Assembly: GCF_030936135.1 (NCBI RefSeq)
Contig: NC_082596.1
Coordinates: forward strand, 14,298,155 to 14,362,154
Direction: 5' to 3'
Source of the DNA: Gavia stellata
Taxonomy: Eukaryota; Chordata; Aves; Gaviiformes; Gaviidae
Length of the DNA: 64,000 bases
Both the position numbers and the translations under genes were made by a program. The first letter of the stretch is position 1. Every line of letters starts with the position of its first letter. Below are positions 1-12,868 of this stretch, one piece after another. The notes under the pieces were generated by a model. The model saw only the letters and a list, made by a program, of their open reading frames with translations, was not told the DNA's origin and did no database searches.

Positions 1-3000
1 AGCTCTTGTGCAAAACAATCCTATGCCTCAAAACTCATCTCTCTCAGAGGTGTTACATTATAGCTATATGGGAACCATGGTATATACTGAACAGAGCTGC
101 TTCAAGCCTGGTTTCTCTCTGGCTAATCAGCCTAAGTAGAACTACAACAGATCCAGACCAAGAATGAGAAAATCCTAATGTTCCCCTGTGTGAATTAAGA
201 CCAAATTCATGTTGCTTTTGTATTTATGTTGTCACCTATTCCCTATTTAATGGATATGATACTACGCATTGCTAATGTTATTGGCCAGTAACACCAAACA
301 AAGAGAGAAGTGTGAGTCTGTTTTTACCAGAGTTTGAATCTATTCAAATACAATTGACTTGAGCTCATATAATATTCACAGCTTAGAGCAGAGGTAAGAA
401 ATGCTCTTAGAGAATATTATCAATAGCTTATGATAAGCCGGTCTCTGCAGACCTCTTAAAATATCTGCAATAAGAGTGCCCTCTCTGGACAAAAAAGTAA
501 GCTCTCCACATGCATTGCAGAGCCAGGGATCTGGTTATATTTCCTTGTTCTGACCAGCTCAAAGCTTTCTCTGTAACACTTGGTAGCAAATCGCCTCTTG
601 CCGTTCTCTTCCCAACTCATTTGCCAGCTGAGGATCTCTGAAATGTGGTGTCCTCCGCTGTAGGAACCACACGCCCTTCCTGACGTGAACTTTCCCTTGC
701 CAGGGGTCTGCCGTGAGTCAGTTGGAACCAATTACTGTATTGTGCAAAGCTCACGTTAGGCAATAGCAGCTGTGTGATGAAGCAGATTCCTCCCAGGTTG
801 CTCTGTTTCCAGTGGTTTCTGACTAACCTCCCCAGTCTGTGCCAGGCGTCGACTAGACAACCCACCAGGAGGAAATAGCTTCATTTGCTCTCCTCCAGCA
901 TCTGTCTTGGGTGGAGGTGAAAGGGAGCAGAGCAGGCAGTTAGAGCGCACTTGGTTGGGTCCACCCAGCCCAGGGGCACCCAAGGACACCTGAGACCAGG
1001 AGAAAAGGATCGTTGAATGCCTGATGTCTGGATTACCAAATAGAAGCAGTCTGGAGTGTAAAGGACACTCTCAGGGCCTCAGTCTGAGCTCAGGTTTCCA
1101 CATCCTACCTGCTCCTGTGCTAAACAGCAATAGGCCCTCCTAGAAAAGCTCTCAGGCAGTTCTGCCTGCTGAGCAGAGGTCATATGAAGACTCAGCAAAG
1201 GGACATTGAAGCTTTTGGCCAGCCACAAAGAGCTGGAGTCCATCCACACTGTGGGCAAGTGCTCTCCCAAGCCTCCAGGACTTACCCGGAGAACCACATG
1301 GGGCAAGTCAGAAGCAGCCCCACGGATGCTCATACAGTCAAGAAACATGGGCAGAAAGAGCACTTAAGCCTGGTCTCAGGGCTATTTCTACCCTGTAGAC
1401 GTGGCCCATGAGCCTCTTTTGTGGCGCATACAATAAGGCAAGCCTAACTCTGCACCACACAAGGTGCTGCTTAGGTGATTATCTCCCCAGCAGGACGGTG
1501 AGGGGGAAGCAGGAAATATTCAGTGAGGTTGCTGGTTTCTGTAGGAACAGAGGAAGACAGGAAGTAAAAAATAACTAAAAAAAACTTTTGTATTTTACTT
1601 CAGTGAAAGATTCCTCTCTGTTTCCAAGAAAGAACTGGAGATGAGCTAGTATAACATATCAGCTAGCTCTACCAAGCTCCACAACTTGGGATATTTGTTT
1701 GCTGATCTGTATTTACCGAAGCATTGCCCATCTGCTGAGGGTTTTGATCAGCCACCCAGGAGATGACGAAACAAATGACACCGGAGGAGATGGAGGTTCC
1801 CAGCAGCAGACACAAGATAAGGATTCAGGGCACTTGGCAGCCCTGCCTTCCCTGCTGCGGCCGGCTCGAGCAGCCCACAAAACCGCTGAACTGCTTTGGG
1901 GAAGACTGGCTCCTGGAACAGAGAAGATAAAGAAAGAGACAAGGACAGATCATCCAAGATTAATGATGGAAAAAAAATGAAAGGACTTCTAAGAGAAAAT
2001 TTTCGCTATGCCAGAATCATTATTAATCCCCTGCAACTCCCTATGACTAAGAGCTGTTAAACTTCATTGGCATTTAAAAATGCGGATATTCCATTGCACA
2101 GGCAAAAGCGGCTAAGATATTGGGATATACAAAGGGGGTTAACTGTAATGGGCATTTTTCATTCAGGTGTTTGTTAGAGTATTTTTTCAAAAGTGCTTAT
2201 TACCTTGTCTCTTTAACTTCTGGCACTCCTCTATTTTTTCTTCTTATTATTTTTTTATCAGTGTTTTTTAACTCCCATGGCAGTTTCTACAAAATTAATC
2301 AGAGAGATTGAGAAGTTTCAAAAATATGAAGGTATTCCAATCACTGGGTAAGTAAGTGTCCAAAAAAAGACCAAAACCAATTCCCTCACTGAGATAAACA
2401 TGTGCACAACCCTTAGTAGACATCACAGAAGCAAAGCTTGACAGGAAACAAGCCTTGATGGTTGCAACATCACTTGCTTTGATACAAAATGATATTTATA
2501 GAATTTTAATTTTAAACTTTTTGCAACTTCTTCTCTTCAGGGTCGCTTTCACAGGAAAATCTAATGTAGCATCTTTGCCTTCCATTGCTTTGCACAGCAC
2601 ACCATTATTTGAGCAACATGAGACTTTGAATTATCAAAGTTCAAAGCAAGACTGGCATTCAGTTTTCCAATTTGTTCAGCTGTAAATGGAGACCATAGGG
2701 ACAAGGATGAAATCTTCTGCCTCACAGGGATGATATGACAGTAGGCATTACCAAGCTGCTTATATACCACATACTCCAAACTCAGGTATTCCCAGCAGCT
2801 CTCAGCTGAAAGACCACCCTGCTTTTGAGTGCAGAGCTGGCACTGTGGCTGTACAGGGCTGCCAAAGCACCAGCATGTGGCAAACCCTTTATAACATTGG
2901 GTTGGTGATGGACAAAAAGCTAAAGCCCCAGGAGAGGCAAAAGGCTGAAAAGCTCCTCTGAGGCCACAGACACCCATGCATGAGTTACCATCACTGCAAG

Positions 3001-3538
3001 CTTCCTCAGCTCTTGTGTGCACCTGCAAACTCCCTTTGAACATGCAAGTGAGGGGTTCTGATTTCTTTACCACCTCCTATAGGGAACATGTGATACTGCC
3101 TCCTGAATTTCAAGCTTACACTAAGCTTACAATGTTTGTCTGAAAGAGGCATAAATCCACCTCTTGGAAAGGAAATGCTGCCAGTTCATTGAAACACATA
3201 GCCCTTTACTTCCTCTGTAAGAGAGGGTCTAGAGCAGCTAAGCAAACTCAAAGGCGGGATACAAGATAAAGACACCTTTTAGAAGAAGGTTTTGAAGTTT
3301 CGTTTTTCCATTGCTCTCTTCTAGAAATAACAATTAAACCTCAGGAAGGGGTAAGGTGGCACCCCATCATTATGGACTGTGAGTGTTGGTGCACAGATGC
3401 TATGGAGATATCCCTAGCTGGGGCCTGGACCTGAGCTCGAGCATGGGAAGTCCCTCAGGAATGGCTCTGTACTTCCCAAGGAAGCAGTAAAAATGTTATA
3501 GGTCTCTGCAACAACTGGTGTTCACCTGCTTTCACAAG
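1..3538. other. Upstream intergenic sequence, no gene recognised
   Basis: Open frames here are short, start at arbitrary ATGs, lack recognisable domains and are not flanked by consistent splice signals. The longest, about 170 codons on the minus strand at 2561-3073, overlaps a MIR-like relic and resembles no family I know. Base composition is ordinary AT-leaning bird intergenic DNA. Confidence 0.7.
2650..2760 (+). repeat. MIR-like ancient SINE relic
   Basis: The block carries the MIR core order: a diverged 'cctcagtttcctcatctgtaaaatgg' equivalent (ttgttcagctgtaaatgg), a short purine-rich spacer, then 'tgcctcacagggatgat' followed by 'gtaggcatta'. MIR elements are tRNA-derived SINEs old enough to be shared by birds and mammals. 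The copy is strongly diverged and its ends are approximate. Confidence 0.45.
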
Positions 3539-4430
3539 TTATAGTATCATAGAATCATAGAATTGTTTAGGTTGGAAAAGACCTTCAAGATCATCAAGTC
3601 CAACTGTTGACCTAACACTGCTAAGTTCACCACTAAACCATGTTCCTAAGCATCTCATCCGCATGTCTTTTAAATACCTCCAGGGATGGTAACTCAACCA
3701 CCTCCCTGGGCAGCCCCTTCCAATGCCTGACAACTCTTTCAGTGAAGAAGTTTTTCCTAATATCCAGTCTAAACCTCCCCTGGCGCAACTTGAGGCCATT
3801 TCCTTTTGTTCTAACACTTGTCACTTGGCAGAAGAGACCAACACCCACCTCTCTACAACCTCCTTTCAGGTAGTTATAGAGAGCAATAAGTCCTCTCCTG
3901 AGTTTCCTCTTCTCCAGGCTGAACAACCCCATTTCCCTCAGCCGATGCTCATAAGACTTGCACTGTAGACCCTTCACCAGCTTTGTTGTCCTTGTCTGGA
4001 CATGCTCCAGTATCACAATATCTTTCTTATAGTGAGGAGCCCAAAACTGAACACAGTATTCGAGGTGCGGCCTCACCAGTGTTGAGTACAGGGGGACAAT
4101 CACTTCCCTGGTCCTGCTGGCCACACTGTTTCTGATACAGGCCAGGATGCTGTTGGCCTTCTTGGCCACCTGGTCACACTGCTGGCTCATATTCAGCCGG
4201 CTGTCAATAAGCACCCCCAGGTCCTTTTCCACCAGGCAGCTTTCCAGTGACTTGTCCCCAGGCCTGTAGCGTTGGATGGGGTTGTTGTGACCCAAGTGCA
4301 GGACTCGGCACTTGGCCTTATTAAACTTCATACAACTGGCCTCGGCCCATCAATCCAGCCTGTCCAGATTCCTTTGCAGAGCCTTCCTACCCTCAAGCAG
4401 ATCAACACTCCCACGGAACTTGGTCACATT
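3539..4430 (-). mobile_element. CR1 LINE, 5'-truncated, 3' half of the reverse-transcriptase ORF
   Basis: The minus strand encodes the C-terminal end of the CR1 ORF2 polyprotein, open for about 232 codons (4331 down to 3633). Hallmark stretches are [46 protein letters not shown] and the terminal [11 protein letters not shown]. The 3' end lies at about 3540, with the short repeat atcatagaatcatagaat and the conserved ggttggaaaagacctt / atcatcaagtccaac block. Homology continues past the open frame to about 4430, where the element is 5' truncated, as is usual for CR1. The endonuclease and most of the RT domain are absent, so it cannot move by itself. The unbroken frame suggests a relatively young copy. 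Confidence 0.93.
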
Positions 4431-7400
4431 CACATTCATGCCCACCTTTCTTGAATGCAATTAACAACCCTCTTTTTTCCATTGTTACGAGGAATTGTAA
4501 CTAAAGGATGGAGACAAATTCCTTCTGTCCTGGGTCCCAGGAAGGAGAAAGCCTAGGTACATCTGCAAGCCGGGGACACGAAAGGTTACATTAGGGAAAA
4601 GCCACTGGCTGTTGTTTCAGAGCATCGGGAGGAGGCAAGCTGCAGGTTCAAAGGACCCTGCAGATGTGTTGGAAGGGAAGTGGGGAAAGAAATGTCTGTT
4701 AGCTGTGCCTTCCGTTGGACCAGGATGCATAAGGCATCGGTAAAATTTTCTCTTGTTCCCTTGAGAACAGAGATTTATGAGAAGCTGTCCCCTAATTTAA
4801 TTCTGCTTTTCCCATGATTTTTCTGCCTCCACTTGGGATGGGTCTCCTTCCAGCGAGGAGTACAACTTACACAGATGAAGAAAACCCCTGATCTTCAAAG
4901 GACTGAAGCACATTGCCGTAATGCCATCATAGCATGGCTTAGCCCCATCTATATAGGCAAGATCAAACAGTATCCTGCAGAGTCAGGGTGCTATTGCATT
5001 ACAACATGATTCTTCCCCATGACAGATTTGGCCAAAAGCCACGTAACAAAATGAGTCTGCTCAAAGTGAGTGGACTTGGAGTCATAGACAACAGTTAGAG
5101 ATTTATGCTGTTGCAGTTGCTTCAATCTCCAGTGTACTTACATCAGAAATCAAATCAAGACGCTGTCCCCCTGTATTTCAGGCTTACCCAGCCATCTGGA
5201 AACCAATGGTATGAACTTTGTGCCTTGTGTGTCATCATTGTAGCTAAACATCTTGCATTTTTCTTTCAAAAATGTGTTTCTCGGGTAAATTAATCATTAA
5301 TAATAATTAATATCAGTTAATATTAATCTGCAGAAAATGTGTGGGGGAAAATCCTTTGGGAATATCCCTATGTGAGCATATCAAGAAATCATGCTATGCT
5401 CTCTTTTTCTAATGTAACTGCCCATTCAATGATAGCTTGATAGAAAGTGACATAGATCTTTTCAGTGGCACTTTGCTGCCAAGTTGTTTTAATGAAAGAG
5501 AATCAGCAGGAGGTAGCAACCTGAAGTACCAAGCAATGCCACAAAATCCAGAGATTTTGTGAAGAGATTTTATCTGTCCTTCATACATCTGTGCCCTTGA
5601 TTTCGTCCTTGAATTGATGAATGTATTTATTATTCCTTGCAATATGCGGGATGAATCCATCAGTACTGTGGATTGGAGAGGGGAGAGTGAAAGAATTGAG
5701 CCTGTTAGGGCTTGGTGAATCTAGCAGGACTAACAGAGGAACTGAGGCCCTTAATGCATCTATGTTAAATGGCCTTGTGTCTGTTGTAATCTGGAATTTG
5801 CAAAATGTTTGCTGCATGCATGTAGGATTGAATATGATTGAGTTTATGCTGTGTACCCAGCCACCACATGTGAGATGAGTCACAGCATCTGCTGAGCTCA
5901 AACCCATTGCAAAAAAAAAAGAAAAGCTAAGGGATTTACACAAAAATATAGATTAGCATGGCCTGAGTGAGTGCCTTTGATTAGGTCAAGTAATGGGCTG
6001 CAAAATCTTGAACTGCTGTAATCCTAGCAATCACATGCCTGATATATGACGAAGTCTGTGTCTAGCCCACTAAATGAAATTAATTAGAGACCATCCACTG
6101 GTCCTGAAGGGTCATGTTATGGTTTGTGTTCTTACGATGAGGCTGGAGCCTGCAGCTGGTTCTGCCTGGTTTGGTATAGTACACATAGCCTGACATGCTG
6201 TCAGATAAGCATATTCAAAAGGAAAAAAAAAACTTTCTTGACCTCAGAAAGCTGAGACCTCTGCAGGTGACATTAAATGTCATGGGAGGACAGAGCTCTC
6301 TCCAGTAAGTACTTGCAGACCAGGGACTTGTTAAGTGTCATGTCCAGCAGGATCCTGAGTTCCAGCTGGATGGCAGACAGAGGGTGGCACTTTTTCCCAC
6401 TCGTCACAGAACATGAGTGTTTGCAGAATCACTGTTTAAATACCAGTATCAGAGCGTTATGCTAAATTATGTGTTTGCCTGCACAGACCATTGTGTGAGA
6501 TGCAGAGGATTACTCCAAAAGGTTAATAAAATCAATAGAGTAAGGTATGTTTAACCTCTGGAAACAGGCACATGCCAGGAGCACTGAAGATACTTTAACA
6601 GCCAGATCACTGGTGTGTCCACCAGCCACAGTGAGGAAAAGCCACTCACTAAAACATGGGAAGATGTGACGGGGGATGTCTCTTTAGCCATGATGCTCCT
6701 TCAATAGTCAGTCCACAACATAACACAACAGCTCTGAATTACCCTCTGTAGGAAGCTGCTGTCCTCCACTCACTATGGAAAGATCTTGGAAAAACCATCC
6801 AGCCTTCACACACACTCCCCTCCTGCCCTAACATGCTGTTCCCGGCTCGGTGGGTCAGAGACATAGTGGCTGCCTATAGCCCACAGTGGGGACAGCGGGG
6901 TGGCAAGGCTTGCAGCTCTCCCTGACAGATGAAAATGGAAGTTCATGCTTCTTCTCATGGCATTGTTTCCATGCCTGTGTCCACCCGGAGAATTTCCTCT
7001 TCCCGTGACTGGTGATGGAAAGACTTTCCCCTGCCATAGGCCAGACAGTCAATATCACTTCAGATCGCAGCGAGCAGTAGGAGAAAAAGCTGAACTCTGC
7101 ATTGGGGCATGTTAACGCTGCCAAATTTCTGTCGGTTCACTGGTAGCTCTGGTATGTCATCTAGTCCTGTGGCTGTGGTCAGGGAAAAGACCCCCTCGTT
7201 GTCAAGGCTTCAGTCTGACAACAGGCATGAAAGAGCAATGTCTTTGAAATCTGCCCTCCTAACCAGAACTGAAAACAACATTTTCCATGAAAGATTAGGA
7301 GAGCAAGTTGAATCAGCAGGCTCTGCAGCCTGTCATTACTTGGAGATTTTCTTTGTTATCAGCACGTACCTTCAAACGCATGTTTGCAAAAAGGCTGTGG

Positions 7401-8389
7401 CACAGTTCAATTCATGGAGGAAAGCAAGAAAATTATTTGGCTTGTGTTTGCCTGTGATCAGATCTTGCCTTCTTTGTGTGCAAGCTGCTGGGGATCATTA
7501 ATACTCTGATATTCGTTATTTGTAAGCAGGCCTGCTCTCTTCAGGTTCATTTCCTGCTCCTCAATGCAACACTACTAGACATTTTCACACACTTGGATGC
7601 ATTGCATAACATGGGCCAAAACTCTTCAGCAACTAAGTGACTGCCTGACCATCCAATAACCCAAACAGCTCAGCTGCTGTATGCTGCAAACCAGCCTCCT
7701 ACCCAGACCACATGCCGAGAAAATCCATGAATGCCAGAGAGCTCCACAAAGTGGGACCTGCACTCTTCCCACAGCCTAACAGTATATCCCAGGCAAGAAA
7801 AAATATGGGCAAATCCAGGGTCCAGCAATTGATTGTTAGTGTTGTCATATAAGACATTGCCATAAACAAGTGTGTTGGGTCCCATCTTGAGATGAACCCT
7901 TCCTTGGTAAGGTCTGCATGTCACAGACACATCGCACAGCCATGCTGCTTGGCAGCCAGCTGGGAGTTGCAGAGCACCCCACAAGTATTATGCTCACTCC
8001 TGATTTTTAGCTACCTTTGATGAAAAGTGTGTCACTAACTCAGAGCTACTGCTCTGGTGTGGGACTTCCAGAGAAAGGAACAAGAGATACAAGTGCCCTT
8101 TGATTTCTGGCAAATTTTCATACAACATGGGCAGAAAATGGGCCTCCAAGTTGTATGAGTGCAGCTGCATCCCTTGGGGTCTTCTGGGGCAGCTTACTCA
8201 GATGCCTGCAGGATGGTGACCCATCTCTCACTGAGCTGGTGACAGTAGTGAGGGACTGCCAATTTAATAGTATTCACCTTCTTACCACCAGTCTGCAACA
8301 TGAATCATAGTCTTGGGAAGTGAGCATGTCCTGAGCCCCAACCTAAATCTCACACACTGTAGGAAAGTCTCACTCATTTTTTTTATTTC
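4431..8389. other. Intergenic sequence, nothing recognised
   Basis: I see no gene, RNA gene or clear transposon here. The longest plus-strand open frame (7109-7501, 130 codons) has no recognisable domain and no splice context, and looks like chance. Confidence 0.6.
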
Positions 8390-8455
8390 AGTTAATGAAA
8401 ATTTCATTTCAATGAAAATTGAAATTCAATGAAAATTGAAATCTCATTTCAATGA

Positions 8456-8457
<2 letters not shown>
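8390..8457. repeat. Tandem/inverted AT-rich repeat beside microsatellite
   Basis: A 17-base unit, roughly caatgaaaattgaaatt, occurs twice in tandem. It is flanked on both sides by copies of 'atttcaatga', which also pair with the unit in inverted orientation, so the block can fold into several alternative hairpins. It directly abuts the TTA microsatellite. Confidence 0.8.

Positions 8458-8512
<55 letters not shown>
8458..8512. repeat. (TTA)n microsatellite, about 18 units
   Basis: About 55 uninterrupted bases of the trinucleotide TTA. Its length and purity suggest it is polymorphic. It creates a long isoleucine run in one chance reading frame, which is not a protein. Confidence 0.97.
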
Positions 8513-8513
<1 letters not shown>

Positions 8514-9780
8514 AATAAGCACCTTAGAGGTTCCAGATCTCTGTGTCTTCATTCCCATGTGGCAGCTGAGGATGACTGCACTGCCTCAGTTGGCAGTGCT
8601 ATTGAGAGGACAGCCCCAAACACCAGGCTGGCAGGGGCCGTGGCAATGCTGCAAGCAGGCTGTGACCGGCTACACCACTTCAGTGCCTTGCCTAGGCAGC
8701 AGGGTGGTTAATAAAGGCAACTACCTCCAACCAGTTGTGGAGGTTTTCAAAAACCACTATGCTGGTGGGTGTAAAAACCACTACTCTGCCCAGTTTCTCC
8801 ACCTGAAGGCAGCTGGGAATGTACAGGAGTATGTCCCCACCCTGTGAGCAGCCTGTCAGAGGTGAGAGCCCCAACATCCTCCCAGGTGGGAAACTGGTCC
8901 TCTTCAGGGATGGTCAGGCTCTCCAGACTGGTCAGGATCAGCCCTGCCAGGAGCTTGGCAGCAGTGAAATAGCATCGATGAACATGTGCCAACCTTGAGC
9001 TGCCTGGCTCTGGTCTAGCACAGTCATTGTTTATAGAGCTGTCTTTCAATTGCATGTGCTCTTTGTTTTATGTGGTGTTATCTATGGATCCTACACAGAA
9101 TATAATGCTGTTATTTAAAAATAACATCGAGTCATTCTAAACTGGGCTCTCACTACTGTCACATTAGACTATAGGCATGTGATTAAGTCATTTCTCTTAA
9201 ATTAGACTTCACAAAAGAAACCTCTAACTGACCCGCTTTTACTTCTACTCCATGCTGGTTACACATTAAAACTCATTACTTCAAATCGTCCTGAAGGGCA
9301 TTTTTGCTGACAATCACAGTCCATTCTAGCCAAGAGTTCTGGACACATCCAAATGTGCATGACTTGTTTCTAGTCTGAACCTGTCTGCTATTAACTTCTA
9401 ATTGTTGCTTCGAGATATGGCTTTCTCTGCTGTATGAAAGAGAAGTTGTTGGAAAGTTTCAATTTTGCAAGAGTGATTTCATTTTAAAGGCCAGTGGTTT
9501 TCTCCAGATCCTGTAAAGCTTCACTTATAAATAACCTTGGATTTAAATGCCCAGAACAATGTCAGCCTCTGAAATGGTTCTGTATATAGCGAAGACAACC
9601 ACAGAGTTTTAGGTCTGTCTGAACCCAGTCTTCATAAGCCTCAAACTGCCCATGACATTTACATTAAAATCTGCAAGTAGATTCTGAGTTGCCATAAAAT
9701 CATAATTTAAAGCATGATTCCGCTTTCACTTACACACATATCAGTTTCTGTAATTCTTCCCCTTCCAGCAGAATCTGCTA

Positions 9781-9858
9781 CATGTGGAAACAGGTGTGGA
9801 ACACACCTGACATGTCAGTCCATGTGGAAATAGGTGTGGAACACCTGACATGCCAGTC
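9781..9858. repeat. Two-copy tandem duplication, about 40 bp
   Basis: Unit 1 (9781-9820) and unit 2 (9821-9858) share catgtggaaa-aggtgtggaacac-cctgacatg-cagtc, with two substitutions and a 2-base deletion. Each unit contains the near-palindrome aggtgtggaacacacct or ggtgtggaacacc and a tgacatgtca-like palindrome. Confidence 0.9.
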
Positions 9859-9871
9859 CAGTTGTTGGTAG

Positions 9872-10185
9872 TGTCATGGAGTTTAGGGATGGAAGGAACT
9901 GCTAGATCACTTAGTGTGACAACCTTGTTATGGGAATCCATTCAGTTATTCTTGTACTGGGTCCAATAAATTGCACTGAACTAAAATGTAGCTTCCAAAA
10001 AAGCATCCAGAGGATTTCAAAACATAGGAATCCACCACTCCCCTTTATCATTCAGACAACTGTCAAAGAAATCTCATTATTAAATGTGCCTCCTGTCTAG
10101 CTTGAATACATCTACCTTCCACTTTTAGCTTTTCACTCTTACATGAAAAAGAACCTTATTATCTCTCATTTTCCTACTGTGAAGA
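9872..10185 (-). mobile_element. Ancient CR1/L3-like LINE 3' relic
   Basis: The sequence reads like the minus-strand 3' end of the CR1/L3-type elements common in turtles and crocodilians. It starts gtgtcatggagtttagggatggaaggaact-ctagatcactta, and later has ttaaatgtgcctcctgtctagcttgaat followed by a cttccacttttagctt segment in the expected order. It is far more diverged than the bird CR1 copies nearby, as expected of an insertion older than modern birds. Boundaries are approximate, and the identification rests on recalled consensus features. Confidence 0.55.
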
Positions 10186-11861
10186 CAACTGTGCATTGCA
10201 AAGACTTTGCTTCTTGCTTTTCTTTTTGATAAGCTCTGCACAGTAGCTGATCTGCAATAAAAGAGTGTGTGTAAATCCTTACCTTAGAGAAAATGGGAGA
10301 TAAGAGCCCTTCAGCGTGGATGGGCTCAGCCACTTCAGCTTCGCTGAGGGACTAGCTCTGTTCATGTTTTCCTGGCAGCAATGCTACCGAGGACACTCTT
10401 TAGGGCAGTCCTGCTGCCAGCTACCACCAGCTGCTCTTTTCCACCTGAGAACACCCCTGTTCCCCTCATCCTGGACAGCCAGTTCATACATGCACATAAG
10501 GAACAGCTTTCATGCTTTGCAAATGTCTTCAACACAGATCAGTTCACTGAAGCAATCAGTTAAGCACTGCAAACTCTGCTGGTCCAAGCGAGGGAGTAGG
10601 TGTGTATGTGTGTGTGTGGTGTATGTTGGGGGGAGGATTGTCACATTTAAGGGTGATAGGAAAGAAGAGGCAGGAAAAATGCACGTCAGGGTAAAAGCAA
10701 GTACTCAATAGTTGCTGGAGGGCGGCTAACATGCCAACAATTCATCCCCTAATTTGCTCTGCAGTAACCAATTTATTCAACCACAGCCTATGTCAAACTC
10801 TCCCCAACATATATTTTGCCTGGCCTCTGTCAAACAAACCCATTGCCTCATTAGAAAATGAAGTCAGGTTGGTTCATTAAATTTATTCTCCTACTGCTGG
10901 TGATCACCTATGCCTGTGAACAGTGACAGCCAAGAAGTCCCTTCTCCCCACTACTTGTGATTATAAATCCCAATTAGAAAACAGGATTGTTTGATAATGG
11001 TAACCATGTAGACATAACATAACATACAAACTTAGATGTGATATACTTCCAATGAAACACATCTACATCTGTTTTCTATAGCACTGTGTGCATTGGCATT
11101 AATCATATCCTCCTACTTTTAATTCCTTCTTGGTAGGCGAATCTAGCTTCAGCAACCTACGTTATCCAGCCTGCCCTGACAGCATGATCACACAACATGA
11201 GCTATGGCTGAGGAGGAAGGAGCTGAGGACATGAGAGACTCACCACTCCCATTATGTCATTTTCTGAAACAAAGTTTCAGTTTGATTTAAGTGCTGCTAT
11301 TGCTGCCCCTGTAATACAAGAAGGACGCAAAGATCTGTGCCTCACCAGAATCTGTCTCGATTCCTGTTTGAACCTAAAGGGCATGGGATTAAGCCAATGG
11401 GACACTGTGTATTTCCAGAGTAATACACAGTCATCAGTACAGGAGACATGCAGCCTCCAAATTTAAACTATTAAAAGGTGGGAAAAAAAATAGTTAATTT
11501 GTAACAAATGCTCATTTGAAAAGGTTCATTTGCAACGTTTGGTTACAAAAAGAAGAAAAAACCCAAACAAACCCAGCTCCACCCCCCAACATCATTTCAG
11601 AAATTATCATATATGTGAAGTCCCCTGTCTAGGACATACATGTCTCTGAATCAAGACAAGGCAAACAAGTGCCCAGGGATAGCGAGAGAGGCTGGCAGCA
11701 ACAGCTCCCCAAGGCACAGCTTTGGCGGTAGCCATATTCAAGGATGTACTTGGGACGTCTGTGTTACAATTTAATCCTCTCTTCCCTCTGGCAGCACCTG
11801 AGAAAGCCTGATGTCAGGAAATCATGCTTTAGGACTCACACAGACATTGAGGACGATTACA
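10186..11861. other. Intergenic sequence, nothing recognised
   Basis: No gene seen. There is a short GT-rich stretch near 10600-10625 and otherwise unremarkable sequence. Confidence 0.6.
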
Positions 11862-12525
11862 GAATCACAAAATCACAGAATCACAGAATCATTAAGGTTG
11901 GAAAAGACCTGTAAGATCATCAAGTCTAACCATCAACCCAACACCACAACGCCCATTAAACCATGTCCTGCAGAGCCACATCTACATGTTTTTTGAACAC
12001 CTCCAAGTGAGGGTGACTCCACCATCCTGGGCACCATCCTGCCCACCTCCCTGGGCAGCCTGCTCCAGTGCTTCACCACTCTCTCAGTAAAGAAGTCTTT
12101 CCTACTATCCAGTCTAAACCTCCCCTGGCACAACCTGAGGTCATTTCCTCTTGTCCTATCAGTTGTCACTTGGAAGAAGAGATCAACACTCACCTTTCTG
12201 CAAGCCCCTTTCAGGTAGTTGTAGAGAGCAATGAGGTCTCCCCTCAGCCTCCTCTTCTCCAGGCTGAACAACCCCAGTTCTCTCAGCCGCTCCTCACAAG
12301 ACTTGTGCTCCAGACCCCTCACCAGCTTCGTCGCCCTTCTCTGGACACGCTCCAGCACCTCAATGTCCTTCTTGTAGGGAGGGCCTCAAAACTGAACACA
12401 GTATTCGAGGTGCGGCCTCACCAGCGCCGAGTACAGGGAGAAAATCACCTCCCTGCTCCTGCTGGCCACACTATTTCTGACACAGGCCAGGATGGCGTTG
12501 GCCTTCTTGGCCACCTGGGCACATG
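11862..12525 (-). mobile_element. CR1 LINE, 5'-truncated
   Basis: Minus-strand CR1 3' segment. The terminal repeat is of the cacagaatcacagaatca type, followed by ggttggaaaagacctgtaagatcatcaagt and then the ORF2 C-terminus ([20 protein letters not shown], [27 protein letters not shown], and the WSRLPREV end). The frame is broken near 12380. A short tandem expansion of ccaccatcctgggca lies near 12020-12055. The 5' truncation is at about 12525, within the QVAKKAN region. Confidence 0.93.
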
Positions 12526-12868
12526 GTAGCAAAGCTTGATGGTAGATCCTTGCCTGGCTAAATGACAAACATTCATCTGTTATAAGCCTGGCTTACACTA
12601 GATATTTGGGTGGTAGGAAGGCTGGTGTGGACAGGGGATTCAGTAGCCGTCTTGACACCCTTCGGCCCTCTGGCCCTGCTTGGAGCAGACATTGCAATTT
12701 GCCCCTTGCCTGATGAGAGAGATGTGCCAGGCCCTGTAGCAAGGGGTTTTGTGACACAAATCATTTGGAGGTGGTTGGAGTATGGGAACAGTGCTGCCTA
12801 GGGAGGAAGGTCTGAAATGGAGGAATGCCTGAAAGCTCTGACAGACTTCATGCTTGCTAAGCCATGCT
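12526..12868. other. Unique spacer between two CR1 copies
   Basis: About 340 bases with no repeat or gene signature. It shows that the flanking CR1 copies are separate insertions rather than one split element. Confidence 0.6.

Noticed and set aside
2561..3073. 170-codon Cys-rich minus-strand frame
   Set aside because: It overlaps a MIR-like relic, has no family resemblance, and a chance frame of this length is expected in 64 kb.
8436..8711. Open frame with a long isoleucine run
   Set aside because: It is the translation of the TTA microsatellite.
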